From: JARROD01 sp037384225
GTDB taxonomy: Bacteria; Pseudomonadota; Gammaproteobacteria; Pseudomonadales; Cellvibrionaceae
Reading direction: 5' to 3'
NCBI GenBank assembly: GCA_037384225.1
Contig: JARROD010000105.1
Location: 1-20,325 of the forward strand
Length of the DNA stretch: 20,325 bases
Shown in pieces: positions 6,307 through 14,119 of the stretch; within the stretch, counting starts at the first letter, position 1; each line of letters begins with the position of its first letter. The position numbers and the translations under genes were made by a program. The notes beneath the pieces were generated by a model. The model made no database searches. It saw nothing but the letters and a program-made list of their open reading frames with translations, and had not been told where the DNA came from.

Positions 6307-8916
6307 ATGAAATTTAAAAAGCCTTTTTTTAAAGCGATATTCTGGCTCGGATTTGCCGGATTTAGCGGTACAGCCACCCTTCTGGGTGGTTTATACCTTT
6401 ACCTTAGCCCCAAATTACCCGCTGTCGAAACGCTGCGGGACGTCAAATTTCAAACCCCGCTGCGGGTGTACTCCAGTGATCAAAAATTGATCGGCGAGTT
6501 TGGTGAAAAGCGCCGCTCGCCAATCAGTTACGAAAATATTCCAGAGCACTATATTAAGGCTATTCTAGCCGCCGAAGATGATCAATTTTATTCTCACCAC
6601 GGTGTCTCAATTAAAGGGCTTTTGAGAGCCTCGTCACAATTATTGCTCACCGGACATATACAATCTGGAGGAAGTACCATAACTATGCAAGTGGCGAGGA
6701 ACTTTTTTCTTACCCGCCACCAAACTTTTGCCCGCAAATTTAATGAGATATTGTTAGCACTACAGATTGAAAAAGAGTTGACAAAAGAGGAGATTCTCGA
6801 ACTCTACGTCAACGTCATTTTCCTCGGTAACCGCGCCTACGGCATCCAAGCGGCCTCCAGGATTTATTACGGCCGCGAGATCAACGCGCTGAATCTGGCC
6901 CAACTGGCCATGATCGCGGGCCTTCCCAAAGCACCTTCTGCCTATAATCCCATTGTCAACCCCTCCCGGGCGCTGCTGCGCCGAAACTGGATCCTCGGGC
7001 GCATGAAAAGCCTCGACTTGATCGATGAGGCAACCTACCAGGCCGCTGTCGCCGAGCCGGTAACGGCCAAATATCACGGCTTAAGTGTAGAACTCAATGC
7101 GCCCTATGTGGCGGAAATGGCGCGTAAAGAAGCTGTTTCCCTGATTGGCGACAATGCGTACACCGATGGCTACAGCGTCTACACCACTATCGATAGCCAA
7201 CTCCAGGCAAAAGCACAACAAGCTGTTGTCGAGGGGCTTTTGACTTACGATCAACGCCACGGCTACCGGGGACCGGAGCAAAAGCTGGAAGCGGTGTTTA
7301 CCCAGACAAGTGCAGCGCGTGTCGGTGACATGACAGACTCAGCCATGGCGCTGGAAACAATAAGCGAACAAAATGGAACCGCCGGTGCGCAGCTGGACCT
7401 GGAACCCTGGCAGGAAACACTGCGCTCTATCCCCAGTTATTCCGACCTGGAACCGGCGGCGGTAACCCGGGTTGAGGAAAAATCCATTGAGGCCTTACTC
7501 GGCGATGGCAGTTTAATCACACTCGGATGGGATCAGGGGCTGTCAAGCGCCCGCGCCTACCGATCTGAAAGCAGGGTCGGCGCCAAGCCGAAACAGGCTG
7601 CTGATATCCTGGAAGTAGGCGATGTCATTCGCGTCGTTAAAAAGGTTATCGATAACAACGAGCAATGGCACTTGAGCCAAATCCCCGCTGCGCAGGCTGC
7701 TCTGGTGGCGCTAAACCCGGAAAACGGCGCTATCCGATCACTAGTAGGAGGGGTCGACTTCAACCAAAGCCACTTCAACCGTGCTACTCAAGCCGCGCGC
7801 CAGCCCGGCTCTAATTTCAAACCGTTCATTTACACGGCCGCCCTTGAACAGGGTTTTACACCAGCCACCATAATCAACGACGCGCCAATCGTTTTCCACG
7901 ACGCCAGCCTTGAAGGCACTTGGCGGCCGGTAAACTCCGGTGGTGAATTCAACGGCCCCACCCGTCTGCGCCAGGCACTTTACCAATCCCGCAACCTGGT
8001 TTCGATCAGAGTTTTGAACAACATCGGAATTCCAGAAGCAATCAGAGGTATGGACCGCTACGGATTCGACACATCGCAGTTACCTCGGGATCTATCCCTG
8101 GCTCTGGGCAGCTATGCCCTCACTCCGCTGCAAGTAGCAACGGGATATGCCGTATTCGCCAATGGCGGCTATAAGGTCGACCCTTTTCTGGTTGAGAAGG
8201 TGATAAGCGTCGAAGGGGAAATAATCCATGAGGCAGCGCCTTTAACAGTGTGCAGAAAGTGCGCCGACGATACCCCCGAAGAGAGTACAGAAGACGAACG
8301 TCCGCCCACTGATGAGATAGACACTGATCTGGCGGCTACCGCGGCAGCTTCGTCGCTGGAAACAGCCCCGGATGGGGTGGCGGCAACGCTGCAAGAAGAG
8401 CAGCGAAAATTGCCCCAGGCCCCAAAGGTTCTGGATGATCAGGTCGCTTATATCATTGACTCTATGCTCCGGGATGTTGTGCAAAAAGGTACAGGAAAGC
8501 GCGCCAAAGTTTTAAAACGTAACGACCTGGCCGGCAAAACAGGGACCACCAACGGCCCGAGAGACGCGTGGTTTTCCGGTTACACCGGCCATATCGTAAC
8601 CACCACCTGGCTCGGCTTTGATCAGAACCTCCTGCTGGGAAACAATGAGTTCGGCGGTTCGGCGGCCCTACCGATCTGGATAAACTTTATGCGCACCGCA
8701 CTCAAAGGCGTACCGGAAACAGTCCGCCAACAACCGGATGGACTGGTTACCGTACGCATCAACCCAAAAACCGGTAAACGCGCCAAGCCCGGCGATCGCA
8801 ACGCTATTTTTGAAATTTTTCGCAGTGGCAACCTGCCTTCGGTGGCCGAAGCCGGGATCGGTTCCGGCGAATCGGACTCGGCCAACAACGAGGCACTACC
8901 CGAAGAGCTGTTTTAA
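6307..8916 (+). CDS. ponA: Penicillin-binding protein 1A, bifunctional peptidoglycan synthase
   Basis: Class A PBP (also called mrcA) that polymerises lipid II and crosslinks stem peptides in the periplasm. The 869 residues hold, in order: a signal-anchor helix (about 9-31); a GT51 glycosyltransferase domain with AAEDDQFYSHHGV (catalytic Glu90) and GGSTITMQVARNFFLT; a linker with the extra OB-like domain of PBP1a (about 310-460); and a transpeptidase domain. The transpeptidase motifs are all present: SNFK with nucleophile Ser502 and Lys505, SRN at 561-563, and KTGTT at 744-748. An acidic low-complexity insert (about 655-700, rich in E, D, T) precedes the KTG motif, as is common in the family. 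The length is slightly above the E. coli enzyme (850). It is divergent from the pil operon and converges on maeB with 7 bp between stops. Confidence 0.97.
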   Translation: MKFKKPFFKAIFWLGFAGFSGTATLLGGLYLYLSPKLPAVETLRDVKFQTPLRVYSSDQKLIGEFGEKRRSPISYENIPEHYIKAILAAEDDQFYSHHGVSIKGLLRASSQLLLTGHIQSGGSTITMQVARNFFLTRHQTFARKFNEILLALQIEKELTKEEILELYVNVIFLGNRAYGIQAASRIYYGREINALNLAQLAMIAGLPKAPSAYNPIVNPSRALLRRNWILGRMKSLDLIDEATYQAAVAEPVTAKYHGLSVELNAPYVAEMARKEAVSLIGDNAYTDGYSVYTTIDSQLQAKAQQAVVEGLLTYDQRHGYRGPEQKLEAVFTQTSAARVGDMTDSAMALETISEQNGTAGAQLDLEPWQETLRSIPSYSDLEPAAVTRVEEKSIEALLGDGSLITLGWDQGLSSARAYRSESRVGAKPKQAADILEVGDVIRVVKKVIDNNEQWHLSQIPAAQAALVALNPENGAIRSLVGGVDFNQSHFNRATQAARQPGSNFKPFIYTAALEQGFTPATIINDAPIVFHDASLEGTWRPVNSGGEFNGPTRLRQALYQSRNLVSIRVLNNIGIPEAIRGMDRYGFDTSQLPRDLSLALGSYALTPLQVATGYAVFANGGYKVDPFLVEKVISVEGEIIHEAAPLTVCRKCADDTPEESTEDERPPTDEIDTDLAATAAASSLETAPDGVAATLQEEQRKLPQAPKVLDDQVAYIIDSMLRDVVQKGTGKRAKVLKRNDLAGKTGTTNGPRDAWFSGYTGHIVTTTWLGFDQNLLLGNNEFGGSAALPIWINFMRTALKGVPETVRQQPDGLVTVRINPKTGKRAKPGDRNAIFEIFRSGNLPSVAEAGIGSGESDSANNEALPEELF

Positions 8917-8923
8917 GAGAGGT

Positions 8924-10192
8924 TTAAAACTTACAGTCCTGTAGCGATCGCAACGGATAATGGGCGGGGTAGGGCAATCGCGCTACCCCCGTTGCTACCG
9001 CTGCTCGAGCCACCGCCTCAGCCACAGTCCCCAGCAAACGGGGATCCACTGGCGTGGGAATAATATATTCTGGACCAAATGTTAAGTCCACTCCCCCGTA
9101 GGCCGCCTTGACTTCTTGCGGTACCGGTTCTCTGGCCAGGTCCCTGAGAGCACCGACCGCCGCCAGCTTCATGGTGTCGTTGATGCGGGCTGCACGCACA
9201 TCCAATGCACCACGGAATAAAAACGGAAAACAGAGCACGTTGTTGACTTGATTGGGATAGTCCGAGCGCCCCGTCGCCATAATCAGGTCGCAGCGGATTT
9301 CGTGGGCAAGCTCAGGTCGAATCTCCGGATCGGGGTTAGAGCAGGCGAACACCACCGGCTTCGGCGCCATTTTGGCCAACAGTTCCGGCGCTAGCAGATC
9401 GGCGCCGGATACCCCCAAAAAAACATCGGCACCTTCAATAGCATCAGCCAGGGTACGGGCGGCGGTCTGTCTGGCAAATGCCCGTTTGTATCGGTTCAGA
9501 TCCGTGCGTTCGGAGTGAATCACCCCCTTGCTGTCAAGCATAGTGATATTGTTCTGTTTCGCGCCTGCGGTGATTAACAAGTGGCAACAGGCACTGGCTG
9601 CCGCTCCCGCTCCCAGGCAAACAATTTTCGCCCCGGACAGGGATTTCCCCTGAATATCCAGCGCGTTGATCATACCCGCCACGGTGACAATCGCCGTACC
9701 ATGCTGGTCATCGTGAAAAACCGGTACGTCACATTTTTCTATCAGCGCTTTTTCAATCTCAAAACATTGCGGTGCCTTGATATCCTCAAGATTGATCCCG
9801 CCGTATGTATCGGCAATGCCGGCCACTATATCGATAAAGGCCTGGGGATTGTCGACCTTAACCTCGACATCGACGGAATTGATACCGCCAAAACGCTTGA
9901 ACAGCAGGCTTTTTCCCTCCATAACCGGCTTCGAAGCCAAAGCGCCGAGATTGCCCAACCCAAGAATGGCACTGCCATCGCTGATAACAGCGACTAAGTT
10001 GCCCTTACCCGTATATTTATAGGCACTCTCTCTATCTTTGGCGATTTCGCGTACAGGTTCAGCGACCCCCGGGCTATAAGCCAAAGATAGGTCCTGCTGA
10101 GTTTCAGCTGGTGTTGTGAGCTCAATACTGAGCTTTCCCGGTACGGGGTAAGCGTGATAATCCAGTGCAGCTTGCTTAACATTATCCGACAT
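8924..10192 (-). CDS. maeB: Malic enzyme, short form without phosphotransacetylase domain
   Basis: Oxidatively decarboxylates malate to pyruvate, most likely with NADP+, linking the TCA cycle to gluconeogenic intermediates and NADPH supply. Visible motifs are LAYSPGVAEPVREIA (about 40-54), KGNLVAVISDGSAILGLGNLG, EDIKAPQCFEIE, the metal-site segment FHDDQHGTAIV, the dinucleotide fold GAGAAASACC, and SNPDPEIRPE. The C-terminal phosphotransacetylase domain of the ~760-residue E. coli MaeB is absent, as in the Pseudomonas homologue of about 422 residues. I choose ATG at 10192 (MSDNVKQAALDYH, 422 residues) because that matches the family N-terminus; an in-frame TTG at 10201 would add only three residues and has no better ribosome site. 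Confidence 0.93.
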   Translation of the reverse strand: MSDNVKQAALDYHAYPVPGKLSIELTTPAETQQDLSLAYSPGVAEPVREIAKDRESAYKYTGKGNLVAVISDGSAILGLGNLGALASKPVMEGKSLLFKRFGGINSVDVEVKVDNPQAFIDIVAGIADTYGGINLEDIKAPQCFEIEKALIEKCDVPVFHDDQHGTAIVTVAGMINALDIQGKSLSGAKIVCLGAGAAASACCHLLITAGAKQNNITMLDSKGVIHSERTDLNRYKRAFARQTAARTLADAIEGADVFLGVSGADLLAPELLAKMAPKPVVFACSNPDPEIRPELAHEIRCDLIMATGRSDYPNQVNNVLCFPFLFRGALDVRAARINDTMKLAAVGALRDLAREPVPQEVKAAYGGVDLTFGPEYIIPTPVDPRLLGTVAEAVARAAVATGVARLPYPAHYPLRSLQDCKF

Positions 10193-10474
10193 GGATGCCA
10201 ACCAACATTGAAATTAATAATATATCAGGGAAATCAGCCACCCCGGCGACAACCCTCAGTTGCAGTTCGGTCTTGTAAACTTAATCTTGTGAAGGTCAGA
10301 TACCGTTAGCGATTGAGCAATCCAGTTCGCTCACTGGTTTTTTAAGGGTTGTGTCAAAAATACTTTTACATTTCCGAAACAGCCTTAATAGAGGAGCAGA
10401 CAGAACATCAAAGAGAGTACAGTATAACGTTTATACCCTGTAGTGTCTGTGGATTTTTTACTACAAGACTTTAA
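10193..10474. other. Gene-free spacer upstream of maeB
   Basis: Together with the two repeats that follow, about 520 bp separate maeB from rpmE without any coding frame of substance. In Pseudomonas, additional small genes sit between maeB and rpmE; none is recognisable here. The spacer contains a hairpin followed by six T (10322-10343), the near-palindrome GTATAA/TTATAC (10422-10436), and an inverted pair TGTAGT (10439-10444) / ACTACA (10460-10465). The maeB promoter must lie at its left end on the minus strand, but no clear -35/-10 pair stands out. Confidence 0.6.
10322..10343 (+). terminator. Terminator-like hairpin with T-run
   Basis: CCAGT (10322-10326) and ACTGG (10333-10337) form a 5-bp stem with a six-base loop, followed by six T. 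The stem is short, with a T-T mismatch then A-T pairs outside it. It reads as an intrinsic terminator only on the plus strand, where no gene lies upstream (maeB and rpmE are both on the minus strand). It may end a small plus-strand RNA, or it may be chance. Confidence 0.3.
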
Positions 10475-10561
10475 ACCCCATCGCTGCATAAATTTTCGTC
10501 CCAGAACCGCTTCTATAACAGCATTTTCAGCGCTGAGCTCGAAAATTTAATCAAAGATGGG
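10475..10561. repeat. Palindromic repeat family A, copy 2 (degenerate)
   Basis: The left arm 10475-10498 differs from copy 1 by one base in 24 (ACCCCATCGCTGCATAAATT...). The right arm (10540-10561) has decayed, with about four mismatches to the left arm and a shift near GATGGGA. The centre shares CCCAG-ACCGCTT ... CTATA ... GCATTTT with copy 1 but is about 14 bp shorter. The element is 87 bp long. Its right end touches repeat B copy 1 with almost no spacer, as if B had inserted at or in the end of A. Confidence 0.8.
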
Positions 10562-10562
10562 A

Positions 10563-10651
10563 GTAACTTCTCAATAACCCGGGGCAAGCACAGTGTCAGG
10601 CGGACATCCGCCGGATCGAAGGCACAACACCCCGGATTATTGAGAAGTTAC
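10563..10651. mobile_element. IS66-like MITE, family B, copy 1
   Basis: An 89-bp non-coding element with 22-bp terminal inverted repeats beginning GTAACTTCTCAATAA and ending in GGGG (10563-10584 and 10630-10651, one mismatch). The 45-bp centre (CACAGTGTCAGGCGGAC ... GGATCGAAGGCACAA) is shared with the copy at 16464 but lies in the opposite orientation there. No matching 8-bp flanks are seen (AGATGGGA left, TGCGGATA right), so this copy may be old, recombined, or inserted at the border of repeat A. It sits about 60 bp beyond the rpmE stop on the outgoing side. Confidence 0.8.
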
Positions 10652-10713
10652 TGCGGATAGAATAATGCGCCGCGAAATGGCACTTTATTCTCACAGAGAA
10701 ACGGGTGAACTCA

Positions 10714-10926
10714 TTACTTCTTTATGCGGCTGCCAAAACGTTTCTTAAAGCGATCGATACGACCACCACTATCCAGCACCTTCTGTTTACCCGTATAAAA
10801 TGGGTGACACTCAGAGCAGACATCGATATGGATGTCCTTAGACAGAGTAGAACCAGTTTTAATGACATTGCCGCAACTGCAGGTCGCGGTTATTTCCCCA
10901 TATTTGGGATGAATATCTGCTTTCAT
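10714..10926 (-). CDS. rpmE: 50S ribosomal protein L31, zinc-binding type
   Basis: A 70-residue large-subunit protein that helps bridge the two ribosomal subunits. It is the C+ form: Cys16 and Cys18 (TCSCGN) and Cys37 and Cys40 (VCSECHPFYTG) make the zinc site, and the YTGKQKVLDSGGRIDRFKKRF segment is diagnostic. The ATG at 10926 follows an AAGG ribosome site 8 bp upstream. It is divergent from priA, the usual neighbour in gammaproteobacteria. The zinc form normally coexists with a Zur-regulated C- paralogue, which is not in this window. Confidence 0.97.
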   Translation of the reverse strand: MKADIHPKYGEITATCSCGNVIKTGSTLSKDIHIDVCSECHPFYTGKQKVLDSGGRIDRFKKRFGSRIKK

Positions 10927-11132
10927 AGTGAGCGCCTTAATAATGTATTATGTGCCGCCACCCGATCTTGTGCCGGGCACCGCACAACAGTTAATGTTAT
11001 CGGCCAGGGAGCGCGCATACTACCAGAATGGGGTGCCAGCGCAAGTGGGCAATTATTCACCAGGTGCTATTTCTCCAATCAGACACAAGCGCCTGAAAAC
11101 CGTCACTAACCGCCAAGGACTCTATCCCGAGG

Positions 11133-13226
11133 ATGTCAGAACCGGTCATATTCAGTGTCGCCATTCCCAGCCCTCTGCGACGGACGTTTGACTACCTGCC
11201 TCCGCAGGCCCCTTCACTCCCCGACCCGAAAAGTCTCAAGCCGGGAGTACGCCTGCTGGTTCCTTTTGGTCACCAGCAGGTCGTCGGTATACTGCTGGAG
11301 GTCAAATCCTCCAGTTCACTGCCAATTCAGCAACTGCGAGAGGTCTACGGTAGTCTCGATACAGAACCCGTCATTCCGGACGATTTGCTTAAACTTTGCC
11401 AATGGGCGGCGAATTACTACCACCACCCTCTGGGAGAAGTGGTGCACACGGCTATGCCGGCGCTGTTGCGCCAGGGGGAGGCGGCGCAATTACAGGGTGA
11501 TGACGTCTGGGAGCTCACCGCTGAAGGAAAAGGACTACCTGAAGGTGCTTTGAAACGTGCTCCTAAACAATCGCATTTGCACAAGCTGCTGTTGAATGAG
11601 GGTTGCCTCTCCAAACAACAGCTTGAACACTATTCAGTCAACCGTACAACCCTAAACAACCTGATCTCAAAGGGGCTGGCCAGACAAAGCACACGCCTGC
11701 CGGCGGCGAAAAAACACGGGCAGCTTTTGCGCCAACCCTCCTTGCCCTTGAACCCGGAACAGCACACCGCTCTCGAACAAATTCAGCTACAGCGCTACCG
11801 AACCTATCTTCTTGAAGGCGCAACGGGCAGCGGCAAAACGGAAGTTTATTTACAACTCATTGAGCGGGTGGTAAATGCCGGCAACCAGGCTCTGGTACTA
11901 GTGCCGGAAATTGGCTTAACCCCCCAGACTATCAGCCGCTTTGAGCAGCGGTTTGCGGTAAATATTGCCGTTTTGCACTCAGGATTGAGCAGCCGCGAGC
12001 GTCTCCAGGCGTGGCTCTCCACAGCCGCGGGGCGGGCGAGAATCGCCATTGGCACCCGCTCGGCCATTTTTACCCCGTTGCCAAACCCCGGTGTTATCAT
12101 CGTCGACGAAGAACATGACCCGTCATTTAAACAACAGGACGGATTTCGCTACTCAGCACGCGACCTGGCCGTTATGCGCGCCAGTCAGCTTGGAATCCCA
12201 CTGTTGCTGGGCAGTGCCACACCCGCGCTGGAAACACTGCACAATGCACTCGGTAATCGCTATCAGCGACTGCAGCTCACACAACGCGCTGGGCAGGCGC
12301 AACAGCCGGATATCCAGCTGATAGATATCCGCGGCCAGCAGTTGCAGGAAGGCTTTTCCAAGGCACTGTTAAACACGATGGAAATGGAGTTAAACCTGGG
12401 CCATCAGGTACTGGTCTTTATCAATCGCCGCGGTTTTGCGCCCACGCTATTGTGCCACGATTGCGGCTGGGTCGCCGTCTGCCCCCATTGTGACGCGCGC
12501 CTGACTGTGCACCAGCAGCCTCGACACCTGCACTGCCACCATTGTGATCATCAGCGACCGCTGACACGTCAGTGCCCGGAGTGTTTCAGTACCGACCTCA
12601 ACAGTATCGGTCTGGGCACCGAGCGCAGTCTGGTCGGAACACAAATGCTGGCCAAAGGTCACCATTTTCCCGCTGTGACACTGGTGGCGGTCATTGATGC
12701 CGACGGCGGTCTACTGAGCACGGATTTTCGCGGTCCGGAACGAATGGGGCAGCTTTTGACGCAGGTTGCAGGGCGCGCCGGAAGGGAAAGGAAACGCGGC
12801 CGGGTTATCATCCAGAGTCACCACTGTCAGCACCCCCTGATGCAAACGTTAATACACCAGGGCTATCACCCGTTTGCCCGTTATCTGCTGAACGAACGGC
12901 AACAGACCCATATGCCGCCCTACCGTTATCTGGCGCTGCTGAGAGCAGAATCAAAACTGGCGCAGAACGCTACTGAGTTTCTCACTACAGCCAGACAGAT
13001 AGCCGAACAGCTGCAGCCCGCAAGCGTCGAGTTGCACTACTTGGGGCCCCTGCCGGCGGCATTGGAAAAACGCAACAACCGCTTTCGCTACCAGTTGCAG
13101 ATTAACGCCGCTGGGCGGCCGCATTTACAAAGTCTGCTGAAAGCGCTCTGCCAACAACTCGATAATCACCCCCTGAGCCGCCGGGTACGCTGGTCAATCG
13201 ATGTAGATCCACAGGAAATGAACTGA
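11133..13226 (+). CDS. priA: Primosomal protein N' PriA, with internal deletion in helicase lobe 2
   Basis: PriA recognises stalled or repaired forks and reloads the replisome; it is a superfamily 2 3'-5' helicase. The 697 residues include the N-terminal 3'-DNA-binding domain (to about 105), a winged-helix region, Walker A GATGSGKT (229-236), Walker B DEEH (325-328), eight zinc-binding cysteines in four CxxC pairs (CHDC, CPHC, CHHC, CPEC; about 450-485) and motif VI-like TQVAGRAGR. After GLGTER (Arg498) the sequence jumps straight to SLVGTQMLAKGHHFP. In relatives about 40 residues lie between these, including the PVLRxDRD strand of motif IV. The total is short by about the same amount against usual lengths of 732-739. 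The frame is kept, so a protein is made, but helicase activity is doubtful while DNA and partner binding could persist. Confidence 0.93.
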   Translation: MSEPVIFSVAIPSPLRRTFDYLPPQAPSLPDPKSLKPGVRLLVPFGHQQVVGILLEVKSSSSLPIQQLREVYGSLDTEPVIPDDLLKLCQWAANYYHHPLGEVVHTAMPALLRQGEAAQLQGDDVWELTAEGKGLPEGALKRAPKQSHLHKLLLNEGCLSKQQLEHYSVNRTTLNNLISKGLARQSTRLPAAKKHGQLLRQPSLPLNPEQHTALEQIQLQRYRTYLLEGATGSGKTEVYLQLIERVVNAGNQALVLVPEIGLTPQTISRFEQRFAVNIAVLHSGLSSRERLQAWLSTAAGRARIAIGTRSAIFTPLPNPGVIIVDEEHDPSFKQQDGFRYSARDLAVMRASQLGIPLLLGSATPALETLHNALGNRYQRLQLTQRAGQAQQPDIQLIDIRGQQLQEGFSKALLNTMEMELNLGHQVLVFINRRGFAPTLLCHDCGWVAVCPHCDARLTVHQQPRHLHCHHCDHQRPLTRQCPECFSTDLNSIGLGTERSLVGTQMLAKGHHFPAVTLVAVIDADGGLLSTDFRGPERMGQLLTQVAGRAGRERKRGRVIIQSHHCQHPLMQTLIHQGYHPFARYLLNERQQTHMPPYRYLALLRAESKLAQNATEFLTTARQIAEQLQPASVELHYLGPLPAALEKRNNRFRYQLQINAAGRPHLQSLLKALCQQLDNHPLSRRVRWSIDVDPQEMN

Positions 13227-13388
13227 AACACAGCCGAAAATGACCTGTTTAATCACTGGCGTACAGATATGGACCGAGGAAAGAAATTCAAACTAACCGG
13301 TAGAGACACCGGCACCAATTGATTAGAATGGCCGGCTAATCTCCCCTTCATCATTGGTGGGTATTCCCAGAGACCATCAGGAACTGGC

Positions 13389-13979
13389 ATGACACAGGAT
13401 TTCGCCAAGAAGCGCCGTCCCAGGCCCACCCGCCCGGCCCCTAAATCCAATGTACCTGGCTGGGTATGGCTGTTCACGGGCACAGTGCTCGGCGCCTTTA
13501 TTATGTTTTTGGCGTATCTCTCGGGGTTGACCTCCAGCCACACCACAAGCAAAAATAAACCTTTACCCACCTCCGCAGTTAACGCCGGCGACCAGCCCGA
13601 AACCGGTAAGGACGACAGTCTCCCCAAGCCACGTTTCGATTTTTACCAATTGCTCAAGGAAAGTGAAGTGGTGGTAACTCGACCGTCTACCGATGGGGCG
13701 GCAAAAACTATTCCCGCTCCCGATGCAAACGCCACCACCGAATTTATTCTGCAAGTAGGGTCGTTTAAATCGCCTCAGGATGCAGACCGGCTGCGCGCGG
13801 AACTTTTGCTGCTAAACCTTCGCACTCGGGTGGAAACTGTCACTGTGCGCAACGGCGAGATATGGCACCGCGTGCTGGTCGGCCCCTTCACCTCCAACGC
13901 CAGCCTATCGAAAGCCCGCAACACACTGAGCAACAATAATATCGACACCTTGCTGCTTAAGCGCAAAACCAAAAGCTAA
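13389..13979 (+). CDS. SPOR-domain inner-membrane protein (FtsN-like)
   Basis: A 196-residue bitopic protein: a basic cytoplasmic N-terminus (KKRRPRPTRPAPK), one transmembrane helix at about 24-45 (VWLFTGTVLGAFIMFLAYLSG), a low-complexity periplasmic linker, and a C-terminal SPOR domain from about 118 (FILQVGSFKSPQDADRLRAELLLLNLRTRVE ... WHRVLVGPFTS). SPOR domains bind denuded glycan strands at the septum, so a role in cell division or septal wall remodelling is likely. The position directly before hslVU is the one held by the FtsN-like gene of Pseudomonas. An AGGA ribosome site precedes the ATG by 6 bp. Similarity to E. coli FtsN outside the SPOR domain is too weak to assign the symbol. Confidence 0.88.
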   Translation: MTQDFAKKRRPRPTRPAPKSNVPGWVWLFTGTVLGAFIMFLAYLSGLTSSHTTSKNKPLPTSAVNAGDQPETGKDDSLPKPRFDFYQLLKESEVVVTRPSTDGAAKTIPAPDANATTEFILQVGSFKSPQDADRLRAELLLLNLRTRVETVTVRNGEIWHRVLVGPFTSNASLSKARNTLSNNNIDTLLLKRKTKS

Positions 13980-14009
13980 CCCAACCCCAGGGGGTAATTT
14001 GTGACAGTG

Positions 14010-14038
14010 GTTGAAATTTTTCGTTATCACCCCCACCT
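14010..14038 (+). promoter_or_regulatory. Candidate heat-shock (sigma-32) promoter of hslVU
   Basis: GTTGAAA (14010-14016) and CCCCACCT (14031-14038) are separated by 14 bp. They match the sigma-32 consensus CTTGAAA / CCCCATnT at 6 of 7 and at the CCCCA--T positions. It lies 82 bp before the hslV start, leaving a 5' leader of about 75 bases. E. coli hslVU is a known sigma-32 operon, so placement and function agree. Confidence 0.65.
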
Positions 14039-14119
14039 AGGGCCCAGTTAAACGTAATATTGGCACTGAACAGTGGTTTGCGTATCAGGTGCAAAAATAG
14101 ATCGACAAAAGGACACAGC

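Noticed and set aside
8910..8930. Bidirectional terminator between ponA and maeB
   Set aside because: Only 7 bp separate the stops and no hairpin with T-runs is present; termination must be by another route.
10193..10201. TTG start for maeB giving three extra residues
   Set aside because: The family N-terminus begins at the ATG (10192) and no stronger ribosome site supports TTG.
10475..10651. CRISPR array or tandem repeats
   Set aside because: The repeated segments are inverted arms of two palindromic elements, with no regularly spaced direct repeats.
10193..10713. tRNA or other stable RNA gene in the maeB-rpmE spacer
   Set aside because: No cloverleaf pairing, GTTCRA T-loop or CCA end was found on either strand.
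10705..11109. 134-codon plus-strand frame over rpmE
   Set aside because: It overlaps the unmistakable L31 gene and its upstream spacer on the opposite strand; the protein has no family resemblance.
14060..14119. Upstream ATG start for hslV
   Set aside because: It would place 20 unrelated residues and the leader before the GTG start, which has a good AAGGA site and the family N-terminus.
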